Below, in pieces: positions 31,193 through 40,127 of a stretch of 64,000 bases of DNA (its first letter is position 1; the number at the start of each line of letters is the position of its first letter). The position numbers and the translations under genes were made by a program. The DNA comes from Streptomyces lanatus. Lineage in GTDB: Bacteria; Actinomycetota; Actinomycetes; Streptomycetales; Streptomycetaceae. Under the pieces are notes generated by a model. The model made no database searches and had not been told where the DNA came from. It worked only from the letters and a program-made list of their open reading frames with translations. The stretch spans positions 806,001-870,000 of the forward strand of contig NZ_BNBM01000002.1 in NCBI RefSeq assembly GCF_014655715.1, read 5' to 3'.

Positions 31193-31759
31193 GTGGACAA
31201 CGACGTCTCCGCGGGAAGCGGAATCACCAGCGTGGTCGGCCGACTCGCCCTCGGAATCACCCTGTTGGCCTTCGGCCTCGGGTACGCCGATGTGATCGAC
31301 GGCGTGTCGGCCGCTGACGCCGTATCAATCGCCCAGTACGTGGGCGGCATCGCCCTCTTCGTCGCCGGACTGATGGCCCTCCGCGACCGTGACGGCGCGA
31401 ACGGAACCGCGTTCGTGGCGCTCGGCTCGCTCTGGTTCACCTGGGCCGTCGCGGCGGACGCCCAGGTCTCCGCCAACGCCGCCGGACTGTTCCTGCTGCT
31501 CTTCGCCCTCGTGGCACTGTCCCTCACCCTCGCCGGCGGCGACCAGCTCGGCCAGGGTGCGTACGGGCTGTTCTTCGTCTCCCTGCTGCTCATGGCGATC
31601 GGCACCTTCGCCGACAACGACGGGCTCACCAAGGTGGGCGGCTGGTTCGCCGTCGCGGCCGGGGCGGTGGCCTGGTACGCCGCGACCGCCGCGCTGGCCC
31701 ACTGGCCGACGGCACTTCCTCGACGCGCTGCGGGCCGGGGGGTGACGGCCACCGGTTAG
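31193..31759 (+). CDS. GPR1/FUN34/YaaH-like membrane protein
   Basis: 188 residues with six hydrophobic helices. Sections resemble the acetate/succinate uptake family: YVGGIALFVAGLMALRD and GTAFVALGSLWFTWA match the FxxGxWExxxGxxFxxTAFxxYGxFW region. The family's N-terminal NPAPLGL motif is absent, so transport of acetate should not be assumed. The GTG at 31193 has AGGGAG 6 bp upstream. It follows the universal stress protein gene by 150 bp in the same direction. Confidence 0.65.
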   Translation: MDNDVSAGSGITSVVGRLALGITLLAFGLGYADVIDGVSAADAVSIAQYVGGIALFVAGLMALRDRDGANGTAFVALGSLWFTWAVAADAQVSANAAGLFLLLFALVALSLTLAGGDQLGQGAYGLFFVSLLLMAIGTFADNDGLTKVGGWFAVAAGAVAWYAATAALAHWPTALPRRAAGRGVTATG

Positions 31760-31801
31760 CTGCGCAGGCTGGGGAGTTGGGCGGCTTCCCGGCATTTCGA
31801 G

Positions 31802-31840
31802 CGGACCCCCGTGTGAGTGGTGGCATCACGTGGGGGTCCG
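31802..31840. terminator. bidirectional terminator
   Basis: Arms CGGACCCCCGTG and CACGTGGGGGTCCG, with a two-base bulge, lie between the convergent membrane protein and sulfotransferase genes. The right arm runs slightly into the sulfotransferase stop region. Confidence 0.7.
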
Positions 31841-32875
31841 TGCGTTTGTTGTTCGGCCGGCCAATGCATTTGTGCCCGGCGCGCAACTCTCCGTCAATTC
31901 CGCGAACTCGGCTGCCGGCAATCTGCTCGCTGAACCTCGGCGGGTGTGGTCGAGCATGGCGGATGCCGTGTCCAGCCACTGTGGTTGGGGATCCACTCCG
32001 ATGTACTCGGCCAGGCGGGTGAGTTCTTCGGTCGGCTTGTCCAGCAGATTCTCGTATGCGAGCGTCGTGCGCTGTCCTGCGGGAAGGCCGGCCAGGAACT
32101 CCGTGCCGTCGGTGACGAGTTCGGACCACAGGGCGCCGAATCTGCGGAGGGGGAGGTCGCGGTCTCGTACGAGGGCCGGGTCGAAGCGGTCGTCGAGGAG
32201 TGGCGCCAAGTCCGGGGGTAGGGCGCGTACATGCTCGGGGGTCAGGTCCGAGAAGCTCTCGATGCCTGCCCGTTCCTTGATCTCGCGGAGCAGGGTGATC
32301 GTGCGGTAGCCGACGTGGCGGCTCATGGAGAGGGCGCAGTCGGGGCCGTTCCTGAACATGTGGACGAACCTCGCGTCCGGGAAGGCCTCCCGCAGCTTCG
32401 GTGCCCAGCCGGTCGAGTAGCCGGAGCGCTCGACGACCGCGGTTCTGCCGAAACGGCCGCAGAGCAGGTCGAAGAGGGCCCGGTGGTGCTCGGCGGCGGT
32501 GCGCCCGGGCCATCGGGGCACCGTCTCGCCGAGGTCGTCGAGGAGACCGTCCGGGTCGTCGGTGAGGTGGGGCAGGACCATCAGGGAGAGGGCGGGGATG
32601 CCGGTGGTCTCCGCCGAGTAGCGGCCGGGGTCGCGGGTGTAGAGGAACTCCGGCAGCGGCAGCCCGCTGCGGATCATCCGCTCGAAGTGCGGGGCGGGAC
32701 GGGAGAGCGCCTGCCAGAACTCCTCGCCGGTCACCTTCCCCTCGGGGAAGGCGGCGTCGCCCACGGAGGCCATGTACTCATTGAGGCTCAGTACGTCGGG
32801 GTGGGCGTTGAGCATGCGTGACAGCGCGGTCGAGCCGCTGCGTCCCGTACCGATGACGAAGGTCAAGGTACGCAT
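31826..32875 (-). CDS. sulfotransferase family protein
   Basis: 349 residues. The N-terminal PAPS 5'-phosphosulfate loop is VIGTGRSGSTALSRMLNAHP, and the 3'-phosphate motif region is FVHMFRNGPDCALSMSRH. This fits the bacterial sulfotransferase_3-type fold. The protein would transfer sulfate from PAPS to an alcohol or amine; the acceptor is unknown. It stands alone between a terminator and a non-coding repeat array. The start is ATG at 32875. Confidence 0.85.
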   Translation of the reverse strand: MRTLTFVIGTGRSGSTALSRMLNAHPDVLSLNEYMASVGDAAFPEGKVTGEEFWQALSRPAPHFERMIRSGLPLPEFLYTRDPGRYSAETTGIPALSLMVLPHLTDDPDGLLDDLGETVPRWPGRTAAEHHRALFDLLCGRFGRTAVVERSGYSTGWAPKLREAFPDARFVHMFRNGPDCALSMSRHVGYRTITLLREIKERAGIESFSDLTPEHVRALPPDLAPLLDDRFDPALVRDRDLPLRRFGALWSELVTDGTEFLAGLPAGQRTTLAYENLLDKPTEELTRLAEYIGVDPQPQWLDTASAMLDHTRRGSASRLPAAEFAELTESCAPGTNALAGRTTNARTPT

Positions 32876-33115
32876 GGGTCACCCTCCACATTCTGTACCG
32901 ACCCCGTCCCGAGGGCCGCTGACCGCGTGTGCGGTCCATCCCTGCCCAGTCCATCGGGCCGCGTACCGGGGTGATCGAAGTCGGCCGATTTCTGCGGAGG
33001 TACGGCGGGGCGGCGTCCGAGCACGCGGATGAATGGGCCACGTCGGCACGGCGTTCGAGCCCTCGGCACCGGACCGTCGCGGTGGATCAGCGCGCGGGCA
33101 CGACGCGAGGAAGCG

Positions 33116-33878
33116 GCACCGCCGGAAGTCTCCCGGGCCGCCTACGTCGCCGATCGGCCCGCCCTCGTCGGCCGGACGTCGGGTGGCCGCACGGCGATAC
33201 TCACCGCCCCGGCGCATCCCGGACCGCTATGCACACCGGCGTCCACGCCACACCCACGCCCGCGCTCACGACGCCCGAGCGGCATTCGCCGAATGCTCCC
33301 GGGCCGCCTACGTCGCCTAAGGCGTCGCCGTCGCCGGTCGGCCCGTCGCCGGTCGGCCCACCGGCGATGCTCACCCCCACGGCGCATCCCGGACCGCCGG
33401 TACACGGCGTCCACGCCACACCCACGCTTGCTCCCGCGCTCACGACGCCCAGGCGCGAGCGAACGGCACCCGCCGAAAGTCTTCCGGGCCACCTACGTCA
33501 CCTAAGCCGAAGCCATCGCCGATCGGCCCGCCCTGCGGCGACCCGCCCTTGTCAGCCAGCCGCCCGGCAGCCGCACGGCGATGCTCACCGCCCCAGCGCA
33601 TCCCGAACCGCTCAGTACACCCGGCGTCCACGCCCACACCCGCGCCCACCCTCACGACGCCCAGGCACGAGCGAACGGCACCCGCCGAAAGTCTCCCGTG
33701 CCACCTACGCCACCCAAGCCGAACGCATCGCCGATCCGCCGCCCTGCGGCGACCCGCCCCCGTCAGCCGGCCACCCGGCAGCCGCACGGCGATACTCACC
33801 GCCCCAGCGCACCCCGAACCGCCCAGTACACCGGCGTCCACGCCACCCCCACACCCGCACCCACTCCCCCGCCCACCC
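33116..33878. repeat. tandem repeat array of four degenerate units (about 171-213 bp)
   Basis: Four copies of one long unit are laid head to tail. The marker CCGCACGGCGAT, or its variant, starts at 33187, 33358, 33571 and 33782 (spacing 171, 213, 211). Each is followed by CTCACC.CCC and GCGCATCC, then GTCCACGCC with CACCC runs, then ACGACGCCC, and GAAAGTC with CCGGGCC. A weaker partial copy precedes them at about 33040-33115. Reading frame shifts between copies (211 is not a multiple of 3) and the long open frames on both strands are Pro/Arg/Ala-rich, as expected from high GC. No gene is supported from 32876 to 33878. Confidence 0.8.
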
Positions 33879-34934
33879 TCACGACGAAGCCCGGGTCACC
33901 AACTCCGTAGCCAGCACCATCTGCCTCTTCTCCAACCCCCGCGACACCGCCGGACGCCGATCCGCGATCTCGCTCAGCAGGAGGTCGATCATGCGGCGGC
34001 CCATTTCCTCGATGGGCTGGCGGACGCTGGTGAGGGGTGGGTCCATGTGGCGGGCGATGGCGGAGTCGTCGTAGCCGACGAGGGCGACGTCGTCGGGGAT
34101 GCGGCGGCCCGCCTCGCGCAGGGCCTGGCGGGCGCCCGCCGCTGTCACGTCCGAGGCGGCGAAGACGGCGTCCAGGTCGGGGCAGCGCTCCAGCAGCATG
34201 GTCATCGCCCTCGCCCCGCCCTCCTCGGTGAAGTCGCCCGCCTCGATGAGCCGCTCGTCCACCTGGTGCCCCGCGTCACCGAGGGCGTCGCGATAGCCGT
34301 CGACGCGGCGCTGGGCGCCGTAGACGTCGAGGCGGCCGGTGATGTGGGCGATCTTCCCTCTGCCGCGGCCCAGCAGGTGCTCGACCGCCGAGCGGGCACC
34401 GCCGTAGTTGTCGGAGTCGACCGAGGTCAGGGTCTCCGCCGCCGAGCGGGGGCCGCTGATCACCGCCGGGATCTCCAGCTGGGCCAGCAGGTCGGGGAGG
34501 GGGTCGTCGGCGTGGACCGAGACCAGCAGGACGCCGTCGACGCGGTGGGCCGCCAGGTACTGGGCGAGGCGGCGGCGTTCCTTGTCGCTGCCCGCGAAGA
34601 TCAGCAGGAGCTGCATCTCGGTGTCGGAGAGCTCGGCGCCGACGCCCTTGAGCATGTCCGAGAAGTACGGCTCCGCGAAGAAGCGGGTCTCCGGTTCGGG
34701 GACGACGAGGGCGATCGCGTCCGTACGATTCGCCGCCAAGGCTCGGGCCGCCGTGTTCGGGACGTAGCCCAGCTCCGCCACCGCCGCCTCCACCGCCGCG
34801 CGGGTCGCGTCGCTGACCCGGGGCGAGCCGTTGATCACCCGGGAGACGGTGCCCCGTCCCACGCCCGCGCGGGCCGCCACCTCTTCGAGGGTGGGCCGGC
34901 CACCGCTCCGGCCCCGCGCTCCGTGGCTTGCCAT
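33879..34934 (-). CDS. cebR: CebR, LacI-family cellobiose/cellotriose repressor
   Basis: 351 residues. The N-terminal LacI helix-turn-helix is RPTLEEVAARAGVGRGTVSRV with the hinge VPNTAARALAANRTD. The ligand-binding domain has VSVHADDPLPDLL and VDSDNYGGARSAVEHLL. The ATG at 34934 is chosen because GGCGGAG precedes it; an ATG at 34997 would add 21 unlikely residues. It diverges from cebEFG, and the CebR operator TGGGAGCGCTCCCA lies between. CebR is known to repress cellulose-utilisation genes and to be released by cellobiose or cellotriose. Confidence 0.95.
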   Translation of the reverse strand: MASHGARGRSGGRPTLEEVAARAGVGRGTVSRVINGSPRVSDATRAAVEAAVAELGYVPNTAARALAANRTDAIALVVPEPETRFFAEPYFSDMLKGVGAELSDTEMQLLLIFAGSDKERRRLAQYLAAHRVDGVLLVSVHADDPLPDLLAQLEIPAVISGPRSAAETLTSVDSDNYGGARSAVEHLLGRGRGKIAHITGRLDVYGAQRRVDGYRDALGDAGHQVDERLIEAGDFTEEGGARAMTMLLERCPDLDAVFAASDVTAAGARQALREAGRRIPDDVALVGYDDSAIARHMDPPLTSVRQPIEEMGRRMIDLLLSEIADRRPAVSRGLEKRQMVLATELVTRASS

Positions 34935-35114
34935 GGGCTCCGCCCTCTCGCCGTATTCCGTGCCTGGCCTGGAATCTAACAGTCCCGCGTGCCGCACTGA
35001 GCGCCCCCGAACCGCCCCTTGCAGGTCCAGTTAACGGCCCGATAACTGAACGCAGAACTCCGCTCCCCCACCCTTGACACCCCCGCCCGGACCGACGAAC
35101 CTTCAACACATCAC

Positions 35115-35134
35115 CTGTGGGAGCGCTCCCACAG
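35115..35134. promoter_or_regulatory. CebR operator upstream of cebE
   Basis: CTGTGGGAGCGCTCCCACAG is a perfect 20-bp palindrome that contains the full CebR consensus TGGGAGCGCTCCCA. It lies 117 bp before cebE and 181 bp before cebR, so it can govern both directions. Confidence 0.95.
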
Positions 35135-35250
35135 TACCTGACACATACACATCCCGCACGTTCCCCGCCCGAGCCGCAGCGTGAACAATGAACGGGCCCA
35201 GCAAGTGCAGTTGGCCGGGGGGTCGGCAGGTCAGGCAACAGGAGGAACCA

Positions 35251-36573
35251 ATGCGCACGAGTATCCGTGGGTCCCGCAGGCTGATGACCCTCGCGGTCGC
35301 GGCCGCGCTGACGACAGGGCTGCTCGCCGGCTGCGCCGAGGACTCGGACGACTCTTCGGGCGAGGGCGGTGGCAACGGAGGCGGTGGCAAGACCACCCTC
35401 ACCGTCGGCACCTTCGGCACCTTCGGCTACAAGCAGGCCGGCCTCTACGACGAGTACATGAAGCTGCACCCGGACATCAGCATCAAGGAGAACGTCACCA
35501 CCCGTACCGACGTCTACTGGCCGAAGGTCCTCACCCGCCTCCAGGCCGGCTCCGGTGCCGACGACATCCAGGCCATCGAAGTCATGAACATCACCGAGGC
35601 CGTGCAGACGCAGGCCGACAAGTTCGTGGACCTCGGCAAGGAGGTCGACAAGTCGCAGTGGCTGGACTGGAAGAACGCCCAGGCCACCACCAAGGACGGC
35701 AAGCTCATCGGGCTCGGTACGGATGTCGGGCCCATGGCGATCTGCTACCGCAAGGACCTGTTCGAGAAGGCCGGCCTGGAGACGGACCGCACCAAGCTCG
35801 CCGCGCAGTGGCAGGGCGACTGGAACAAGTACGTCGACCTGGGCAAGGAGTACATGAAGAAGGCGCCCAGCGGCACCAAGTTCGTGGACTCGGCCTCCTC
35901 GGTCTACAACGCGGCCCTCGGCGGCGCGGACGAGCGCTACTACAAGGACGACGGCACCGTCGACTGGGACAAGTCGCAGGGCGTGAAGAACGCCTGGGAC
36001 GTCGCCATGGACGTGGCGACCAGCGACATGTCGGCGAAGCTGAAGCAGTTCGACAAGCCGTGGGACCAGGGCTACGCCAACGGCACCTTCGCCACGGTGG
36101 CCTGCCCGGCCTGGATGATCGGCTACATCCTGGAGAAGTCCGGTGACGCCGGCAAGGGCAAGTGGGACGTGGCGGCGGCGCCGACCGCGGCCAACTGGGG
36201 CGGTTCGTTCATCGGCGTACCGACGTCGGGCAAGAACCAGAAGGAGGCCATCGCCCTGGCGAAGTGGCTGACCGCGCCCGAGCAGCAGGCGAAGGTCTTC
36301 GCCAAGCAGGCGAGCTTCCCGTCGACCCCGTCGGCGTACTCCACCCTGAAGCCGGCGACCGCCACCACCGAGTACTTCTCGAACGCGCCGATCACACAGA
36401 TCTTCTCCGACTCGGCGAAGACGATCCCGTCGCAGTACTTCGGCATCAAGGACCAGGCGATCAACACGGCCCTGACCGACATCGGCATCCTCCAGGTCGA
36501 GCAGAAGGGCAAGAGCCCTGACGACGGCTGGGACGCCGCCTCCGAGGAGATCAAGGACGTGCTCGGCCAGTGA
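35251..36573 (+). CDS. cebE: cellobiose/cellotriose-binding lipoprotein (CebE)
   Basis: 440 residues, an ABC-type sugar solute-binding protein. The signal LAVAAALTTGLLAGC ends in a lipobox with the lipidated Cys near residue 28, followed by a glycine/serine-rich linker. The mature SBP_bac_1 part includes TLTVGTFGTFGYKQAGL and the GTDVGPMAICYRKDLFEKAG ligand region. The ATG at 35251 has GGAGGAA 4 bp upstream; an in-frame ATG at 35188 lacks this. It feeds the permease pair CebFG; the ATPase (MsiK in other streptomycetes) is not encoded here. Confidence 0.94.
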   Translation: MRTSIRGSRRLMTLAVAAALTTGLLAGCAEDSDDSSGEGGGNGGGGKTTLTVGTFGTFGYKQAGLYDEYMKLHPDISIKENVTTRTDVYWPKVLTRLQAGSGADDIQAIEVMNITEAVQTQADKFVDLGKEVDKSQWLDWKNAQATTKDGKLIGLGTDVGPMAICYRKDLFEKAGLETDRTKLAAQWQGDWNKYVDLGKEYMKKAPSGTKFVDSASSVYNAALGGADERYYKDDGTVDWDKSQGVKNAWDVAMDVATSDMSAKLKQFDKPWDQGYANGTFATVACPAWMIGYILEKSGDAGKGKWDVAAAPTAANWGGSFIGVPTSGKNQKEAIALAKWLTAPEQQAKVFAKQASFPSTPSAYSTLKPATATTEYFSNAPITQIFSDSAKTIPSQYFGIKDQAINTALTDIGILQVEQKGKSPDDGWDAASEEIKDVLGQ

Positions 36574-37598
36574 GCAGCTCCAAGCAGGCCCTCGCGCATC
36601 CCGCGTCGAGCGCCGACGCCGCGCCCGGTGAACAGCCGGGCGCGGCCGGCCGCGCTCGCGGTCGCGGTACACCCCCGCCGGGGAAGGACTCCTGGCGGAG
36701 CCGGCTGTACCGCTGGGACATGAAGGCGTCGCCGTACGCGTTCATCGCCCCCTTCTTCATCGTCTTCGGGGCGTTCTCGCTGGTCCCGCTGCTCTATACG
36801 GCGTGGTACTCGCTGCACAACGTGCAGTTGTCCAACCTCGACGGCCAGACCTGGACCGGCCTGGACAACTACCAGAACCTGCTGTCCTCGGACTTCTTCT
36901 GGAACGCGCTGTGGAACACCTTCACCATCGGTGTGATCTCCACGGTGCCGCAGCTGGTGATGGCGATCGGCCTGGCCCATCTGCTCAACTACCGGCTGCG
37001 CGGCTCGACGATGTGGCGGGTCGTGATGCTCACCCCGTACGCCACCTCGGTGGCCGCGGCGACGCTGGTGTTCGTGCTGCTGTACTCCTGGGACGGCGGC
37101 ATGATCAACTGGCTCCTCGACTTCGTCGGCATCGACCCGGTCAACTGGCGTGAGTCCGACTGGGGTTCGCAGTTCGCGGTGTCGTCGATCGTGATCTGGC
37201 GCTGGACGGGCTACAACGCGCTGATCTACCTCGCGGCGATGCAGGCGATCCCGGCCGACCTCTATGAGTCGGCGGCGATCGACGGCGCCAACCGCTGGCA
37301 GCAGTTCATCCATGTCACGGTCCCGCAGCTGCGCCCGACGATCCTCTTCACGGTGGTCGTCTCCACGATCGGTGCGACCCAGCTCTTCGGCGAGCCGCTG
37401 CTGTTCGGCGGGGTGAGCGGCTCGAAGGGCGGCTCCGAGCACCAGTACCAGACCCTCGGTCTGTACATGTACGACCAGGGCTGGATCATCGGCAACCTCG
37501 GCAAGGCGTCCGCGATCGCCTGGTCGATGTTCCTGATCCTGCTGATCGTCGCCGTGATCCAACTGCTGGTCTCCCGACGGCTGAGGAAGTCCCAATGA
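36570..37598 (+). CDS. cebF: cellobiose ABC permease subunit CebF
   Basis: 342 residues, a MalF-type permease with six membrane helices. The cytoplasmic EAA loop is [21 protein letters not shown], which docks the ATPase. A 45-residue proline- and glycine-rich N-terminal extension ([15 protein letters not shown]) precedes the first helix. The GTG start overlaps the cebE stop by 4 bp (GTGA) and the gene overlaps cebG by 4 bp. Confidence 0.93.
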   Translation: MSSSKQALAHPASSADAAPGEQPGAAGRARGRGTPPPGKDSWRSRLYRWDMKASPYAFIAPFFIVFGAFSLVPLLYTAWYSLHNVQLSNLDGQTWTGLDNYQNLLSSDFFWNALWNTFTIGVISTVPQLVMAIGLAHLLNYRLRGSTMWRVVMLTPYATSVAAATLVFVLLYSWDGGMINWLLDFVGIDPVNWRESDWGSQFAVSSIVIWRWTGYNALIYLAAMQAIPADLYESAAIDGANRWQQFIHVTVPQLRPTILFTVVVSTIGATQLFGEPLLFGGVSGSKGGSEHQYQTLGLYMYDQGWIIGNLGKASAIAWSMFLILLIVAVIQLLVSRRLRKSQ

Positions 37599-38491
37599 CA
37601 GCGACCGAACTGACGACTCCGCGGGCCGAGAAGGTACGGCCGCCCCGGCGCCCCCGCGTCATGGGCGCCGGCAAGCAGCTGCACGCCGGCCCGCTGACGT
37701 ACGTCGTCCTGACCGTGTTCGCGCTGGTGTCGCTGGCCCCGCTGGTGTGGACGGCGATCGCGGCCTCGCGCACCGACCGACGGCTCGCGGAGACCCCGCC
37801 GCCGCTGTGGTTCGGCGGGAACCTGTTCAAGAACATGGACCGGGCGTGGGAGGAGGCCGGGCTCGGGAAGGCGATGTTCAACACCGTGTTCGTCGCGGGC
37901 ACGATCACCATCAGCACGGTGCTGTTCGCCACCCTCGCCGGTTTCGCCTTCGCCAAGCTCCGCTTCCGGTTCTCCGGCGTCCTGCTGCTGCTGACGATCG
38001 GCACGATGATGATCCCGCCGCAGCTGGCGGTCGTACCGCTGTATCTGTGGATGGCGGACCTCGGCTGGTCCAACCAGCTCCAGACGGTCATCCTGCCGAC
38101 GCTGTGCACGGCCTTCGGTACGTTCTTCATGCGGCAGTACTTGCTGCAGGCGCTGCCGAGCGAGCTGATCGAGGCGGCGCGGGTGGACGGCGCGAGCAGT
38201 CTGCGGGTGGTGTGGCATGTGGTGTTCCCGGCGGCACGGCCCGCGATGGCCGTACTCGGCCTGCTGACCTTCGTGTTCGCCTGGAACGACTTCCTGTGGC
38301 CGATCATCGCCCTGAACCAGGAGAACCCGACCGTCCAGGTGGCCCTGAACTCCCTGGGCACCGGATACGTCCCCGACCAGGCCGTCATCATGGCCGGCGC
38401 CCTGCTCGGCACCCTGCCGCTGCTGATCGCCTTCCTGCTGTTCGGCAAGCAGATCGTGGGCGGCATCATGCAGGGCGCGATCAAGGGCTGA
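37595..38491 (+). CDS. cebG: cellobiose ABC permease subunit CebG
   Basis: 298 residues, a MalG-type permease with six helices. The EAA loop is [22 protein letters not shown], and [15 protein letters not shown] is the typical late helix. It pairs with CebF and shares an ATGA overlap with it. A GC-rich hairpin follows before bglC. Confidence 0.93.
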   Translation: MTATELTTPRAEKVRPPRRPRVMGAGKQLHAGPLTYVVLTVFALVSLAPLVWTAIAASRTDRRLAETPPPLWFGGNLFKNMDRAWEEAGLGKAMFNTVFVAGTITISTVLFATLAGFAFAKLRFRFSGVLLLLTIGTMMIPPQLAVVPLYLWMADLGWSNQLQTVILPTLCTAFGTFFMRQYLLQALPSELIEAARVDGASSLRVVWHVVFPAARPAMAVLGLLTFVFAWNDFLWPIIALNQENPTVQVALNSLGTGYVPDQAVIMAGALLGTLPLLIAFLLFGKQIVGGIMQGAIKG

Positions 38492-38525
38492 GCCCCGGGC
38501 ACGCCTTCTTCTTCCCAGGCCACTC

Positions 38526-38553
38526 GGGGCCGGGTCACCGCAGCCCCGGCCCC
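38526..38553 (+). terminator. hairpin between cebG and bglC
   Basis: Arms GGGGCCGGG and CCCGGCCCC with a 10-base loop, 35 bp after the cebG stop, followed by a CT-rich stretch without a T run. It could reduce read-through into bglC, which has its own CebR operator. Confidence 0.55.
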
Positions 38554-38600
38554 TCCTCCCCCTCTCCCCCCTCCACCCGTCGGTCCTCCACGACCCCCAA

Positions 38601-38614
38601 TGGGAGCGCTTCCA
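38601..38614. promoter_or_regulatory. CebR operator at bglC
   Basis: TGGGAGCGCTTCCA differs from the consensus TGGGAGCGCTCCCA by one base. Its last base is the A of the first possible bglC ATG (38614), so bound CebR would sit on the start codon. Confidence 0.92.
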
Positions 38615-40044
38615 TGCCTGAACCCATGTCCTCCGTGTCCTTTCCCTCCGCCTTCCTCTGGGGCGCCGCGACCTCCGCATACCAGATCGAGGGAGCGGTG
38701 CGGGAGGGCGGCCGTACCCCGTCCATCTGGGACACCTTCAGCCATACCCCGGGCCGGACGGCCGGCGGCGAGCACGGTGACATCGCTGTCGACCACTACC
38801 ACCGCTACCGCGAGGACGTGGCGCTGATGGCCGACCTCGGCCTGGGCGCGTACCGCTTCTCCATCTCCTGGCCGCGGGTGCAGCCGACGGGCCGGGGCCC
38901 CGCGGTGCAGGTGGGCCTGGACTTCTACCGCCGCCTGGTGGACGAGCTGCTGGAGAAGGGCATCAAGCCCGCCGTCACCCTCTACCACTGGGACCTGCCG
39001 CAGGAGTTGGAGGACGCGGGCGGCTGGCCCGAGCGGGACACCGCGTACCGCTTCGCCGAGTACGCGCAGATCGTCGGCGAGGCGCTCGGCGACCGGGTGG
39101 AGCAGTGGATCACGCTCAACGAGCCGTGGTGCAGCGCGTTCCTGGGCTACGGCTCGGGCGTGCACGCGCCGGGCCGCACGGAACCGGCGGCGACACTGCG
39201 CGCCGCGCACCACCTCAACCTGGCGCACGGGCTCGGCGCTTCGGCCCTGCGCTCGGTGATGCCGGCCCGCAACTCGGTGGCGCTCAGCCTCAACTCCTCC
39301 GTCGTCCGGCCCGTTTCCCAGGACCCGGCGGACCTGGCGGCGGCCCGGAAGATCGATGACCTGGCCAACGGGGTCTTCCACGGCCCCATCCTGCACGGCG
39401 TCTACCCGGAGTCCCTGTACGCGGCGACGGAGCTGCTGACCGACTGGTCGTACGTCCTCGACGGCGACCTGGCCGCGATCAACCAGCCCCTGGACGCGCT
39501 GGGCCTGAACTACTACACCCCGGCCCTGGTCTCCGCGTCCGACGCCGAATCGACCGGCCCGCGCGCCGACGGCCACGGCGCCAGCGAGCACTCGCCGTGG
39601 CCCGGCGCCGACGACGTGCTGTTCCACCAGACGCCGGGCGAGCGCACCGAGATGGGCTGGTCCATCGACCCGACCGGCCTGCACGAACTGATCATGCGCT
39701 ACACCCGCGAGGCCCCCGGCCTGCCCCTCTACATCACCGAGAACGGCGCGGCCTACGACGACAAGCCCGACCCCGACGGCCGCGTCCACGACCCCGAGCG
39801 CATCGCCTACCTCCACGGCCACCTCTCGGCGGTACGACAGGCCATCACGGACGGCGCCGATGTCCGCGGCTACTACCTGTGGTCCCTGCTGGACAACTTC
39901 GAGTGGGCATACGGGTACGAGAAGCGGTTCGGGGCGGTGTACGTCGACTACTCGACGCTTGTTCGGACGCCGAAGTCGAGCGCGTACTGGTACGGGAAGG
40001 CGGCTCGGACGGGGGCGTTGCCGGAGGTGGACGAGGTGTTCTAG
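38614..40044 (+). CDS. bglC: cellobiose-hydrolysing beta-glucosidase (GH1)
   Basis: 476 residues, a cytoplasmic GH1 beta-glucosidase that splits imported cellobiose and cellotriose into glucose. The N-terminal signature is [15 protein letters not shown], the acid/base is E170 in ITLNEPW, and the nucleophile is E376 in [10 protein letters not shown]. There is no signal peptide. The start is ATG 38614 or ATG 38626 (residue 5); neither has a strong ribosome site, and the CebR operator overlaps the first. It is the last gene of the ceb cluster and, with CebR, controls how long inducer persists. Confidence 0.94.
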   Translation: MPEPMSSVSFPSAFLWGAATSAYQIEGAVREGGRTPSIWDTFSHTPGRTAGGEHGDIAVDHYHRYREDVALMADLGLGAYRFSISWPRVQPTGRGPAVQVGLDFYRRLVDELLEKGIKPAVTLYHWDLPQELEDAGGWPERDTAYRFAEYAQIVGEALGDRVEQWITLNEPWCSAFLGYGSGVHAPGRTEPAATLRAAHHLNLAHGLGASALRSVMPARNSVALSLNSSVVRPVSQDPADLAAARKIDDLANGVFHGPILHGVYPESLYAATELLTDWSYVLDGDLAAINQPLDALGLNYYTPALVSASDAESTGPRADGHGASEHSPWPGADDVLFHQTPGERTEMGWSIDPTGLHELIMRYTREAPGLPLYITENGAAYDDKPDPDGRVHDPERIAYLHGHLSAVRQAITDGADVRGYYLWSLLDNFEWAYGYEKRFGAVYVDYSTLVRTPKSSAYWYGKAARTGALPEVDEVF

Positions 40045-40114
40045 GGCCGGGGGACGGGGGGCCGTTCCGGGGGGCGGGGCGCGGTGTGCCGAGGGGGTGC
40101 GCCGCGCCCCGCGG

Positions 40115-40120
40115 CTACTG
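40115..40120 (+). promoter_or_regulatory. -10 box for the beta-helical membrane protein
   Basis: TACTGT lies 7 bp before the GTG at 40128 without a ribosome site, a typical leaderless layout. Confidence 0.5.
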
Positions 40121-40127
40121 TGCTCGG

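Noticed and set aside
33116..33878. CRISPR array
   Set aside because: Units are about 170-213 bp and degenerate throughout, not short perfect repeats with unique spacers, and no cas gene is nearby.
32929..34074. A 381-residue open frame across the 33-kb repeat array
   Set aside because: Pro/Arg/His-rich, no motif, and the frame shifts between repeat copies. It also runs antisense into the cebR gene.
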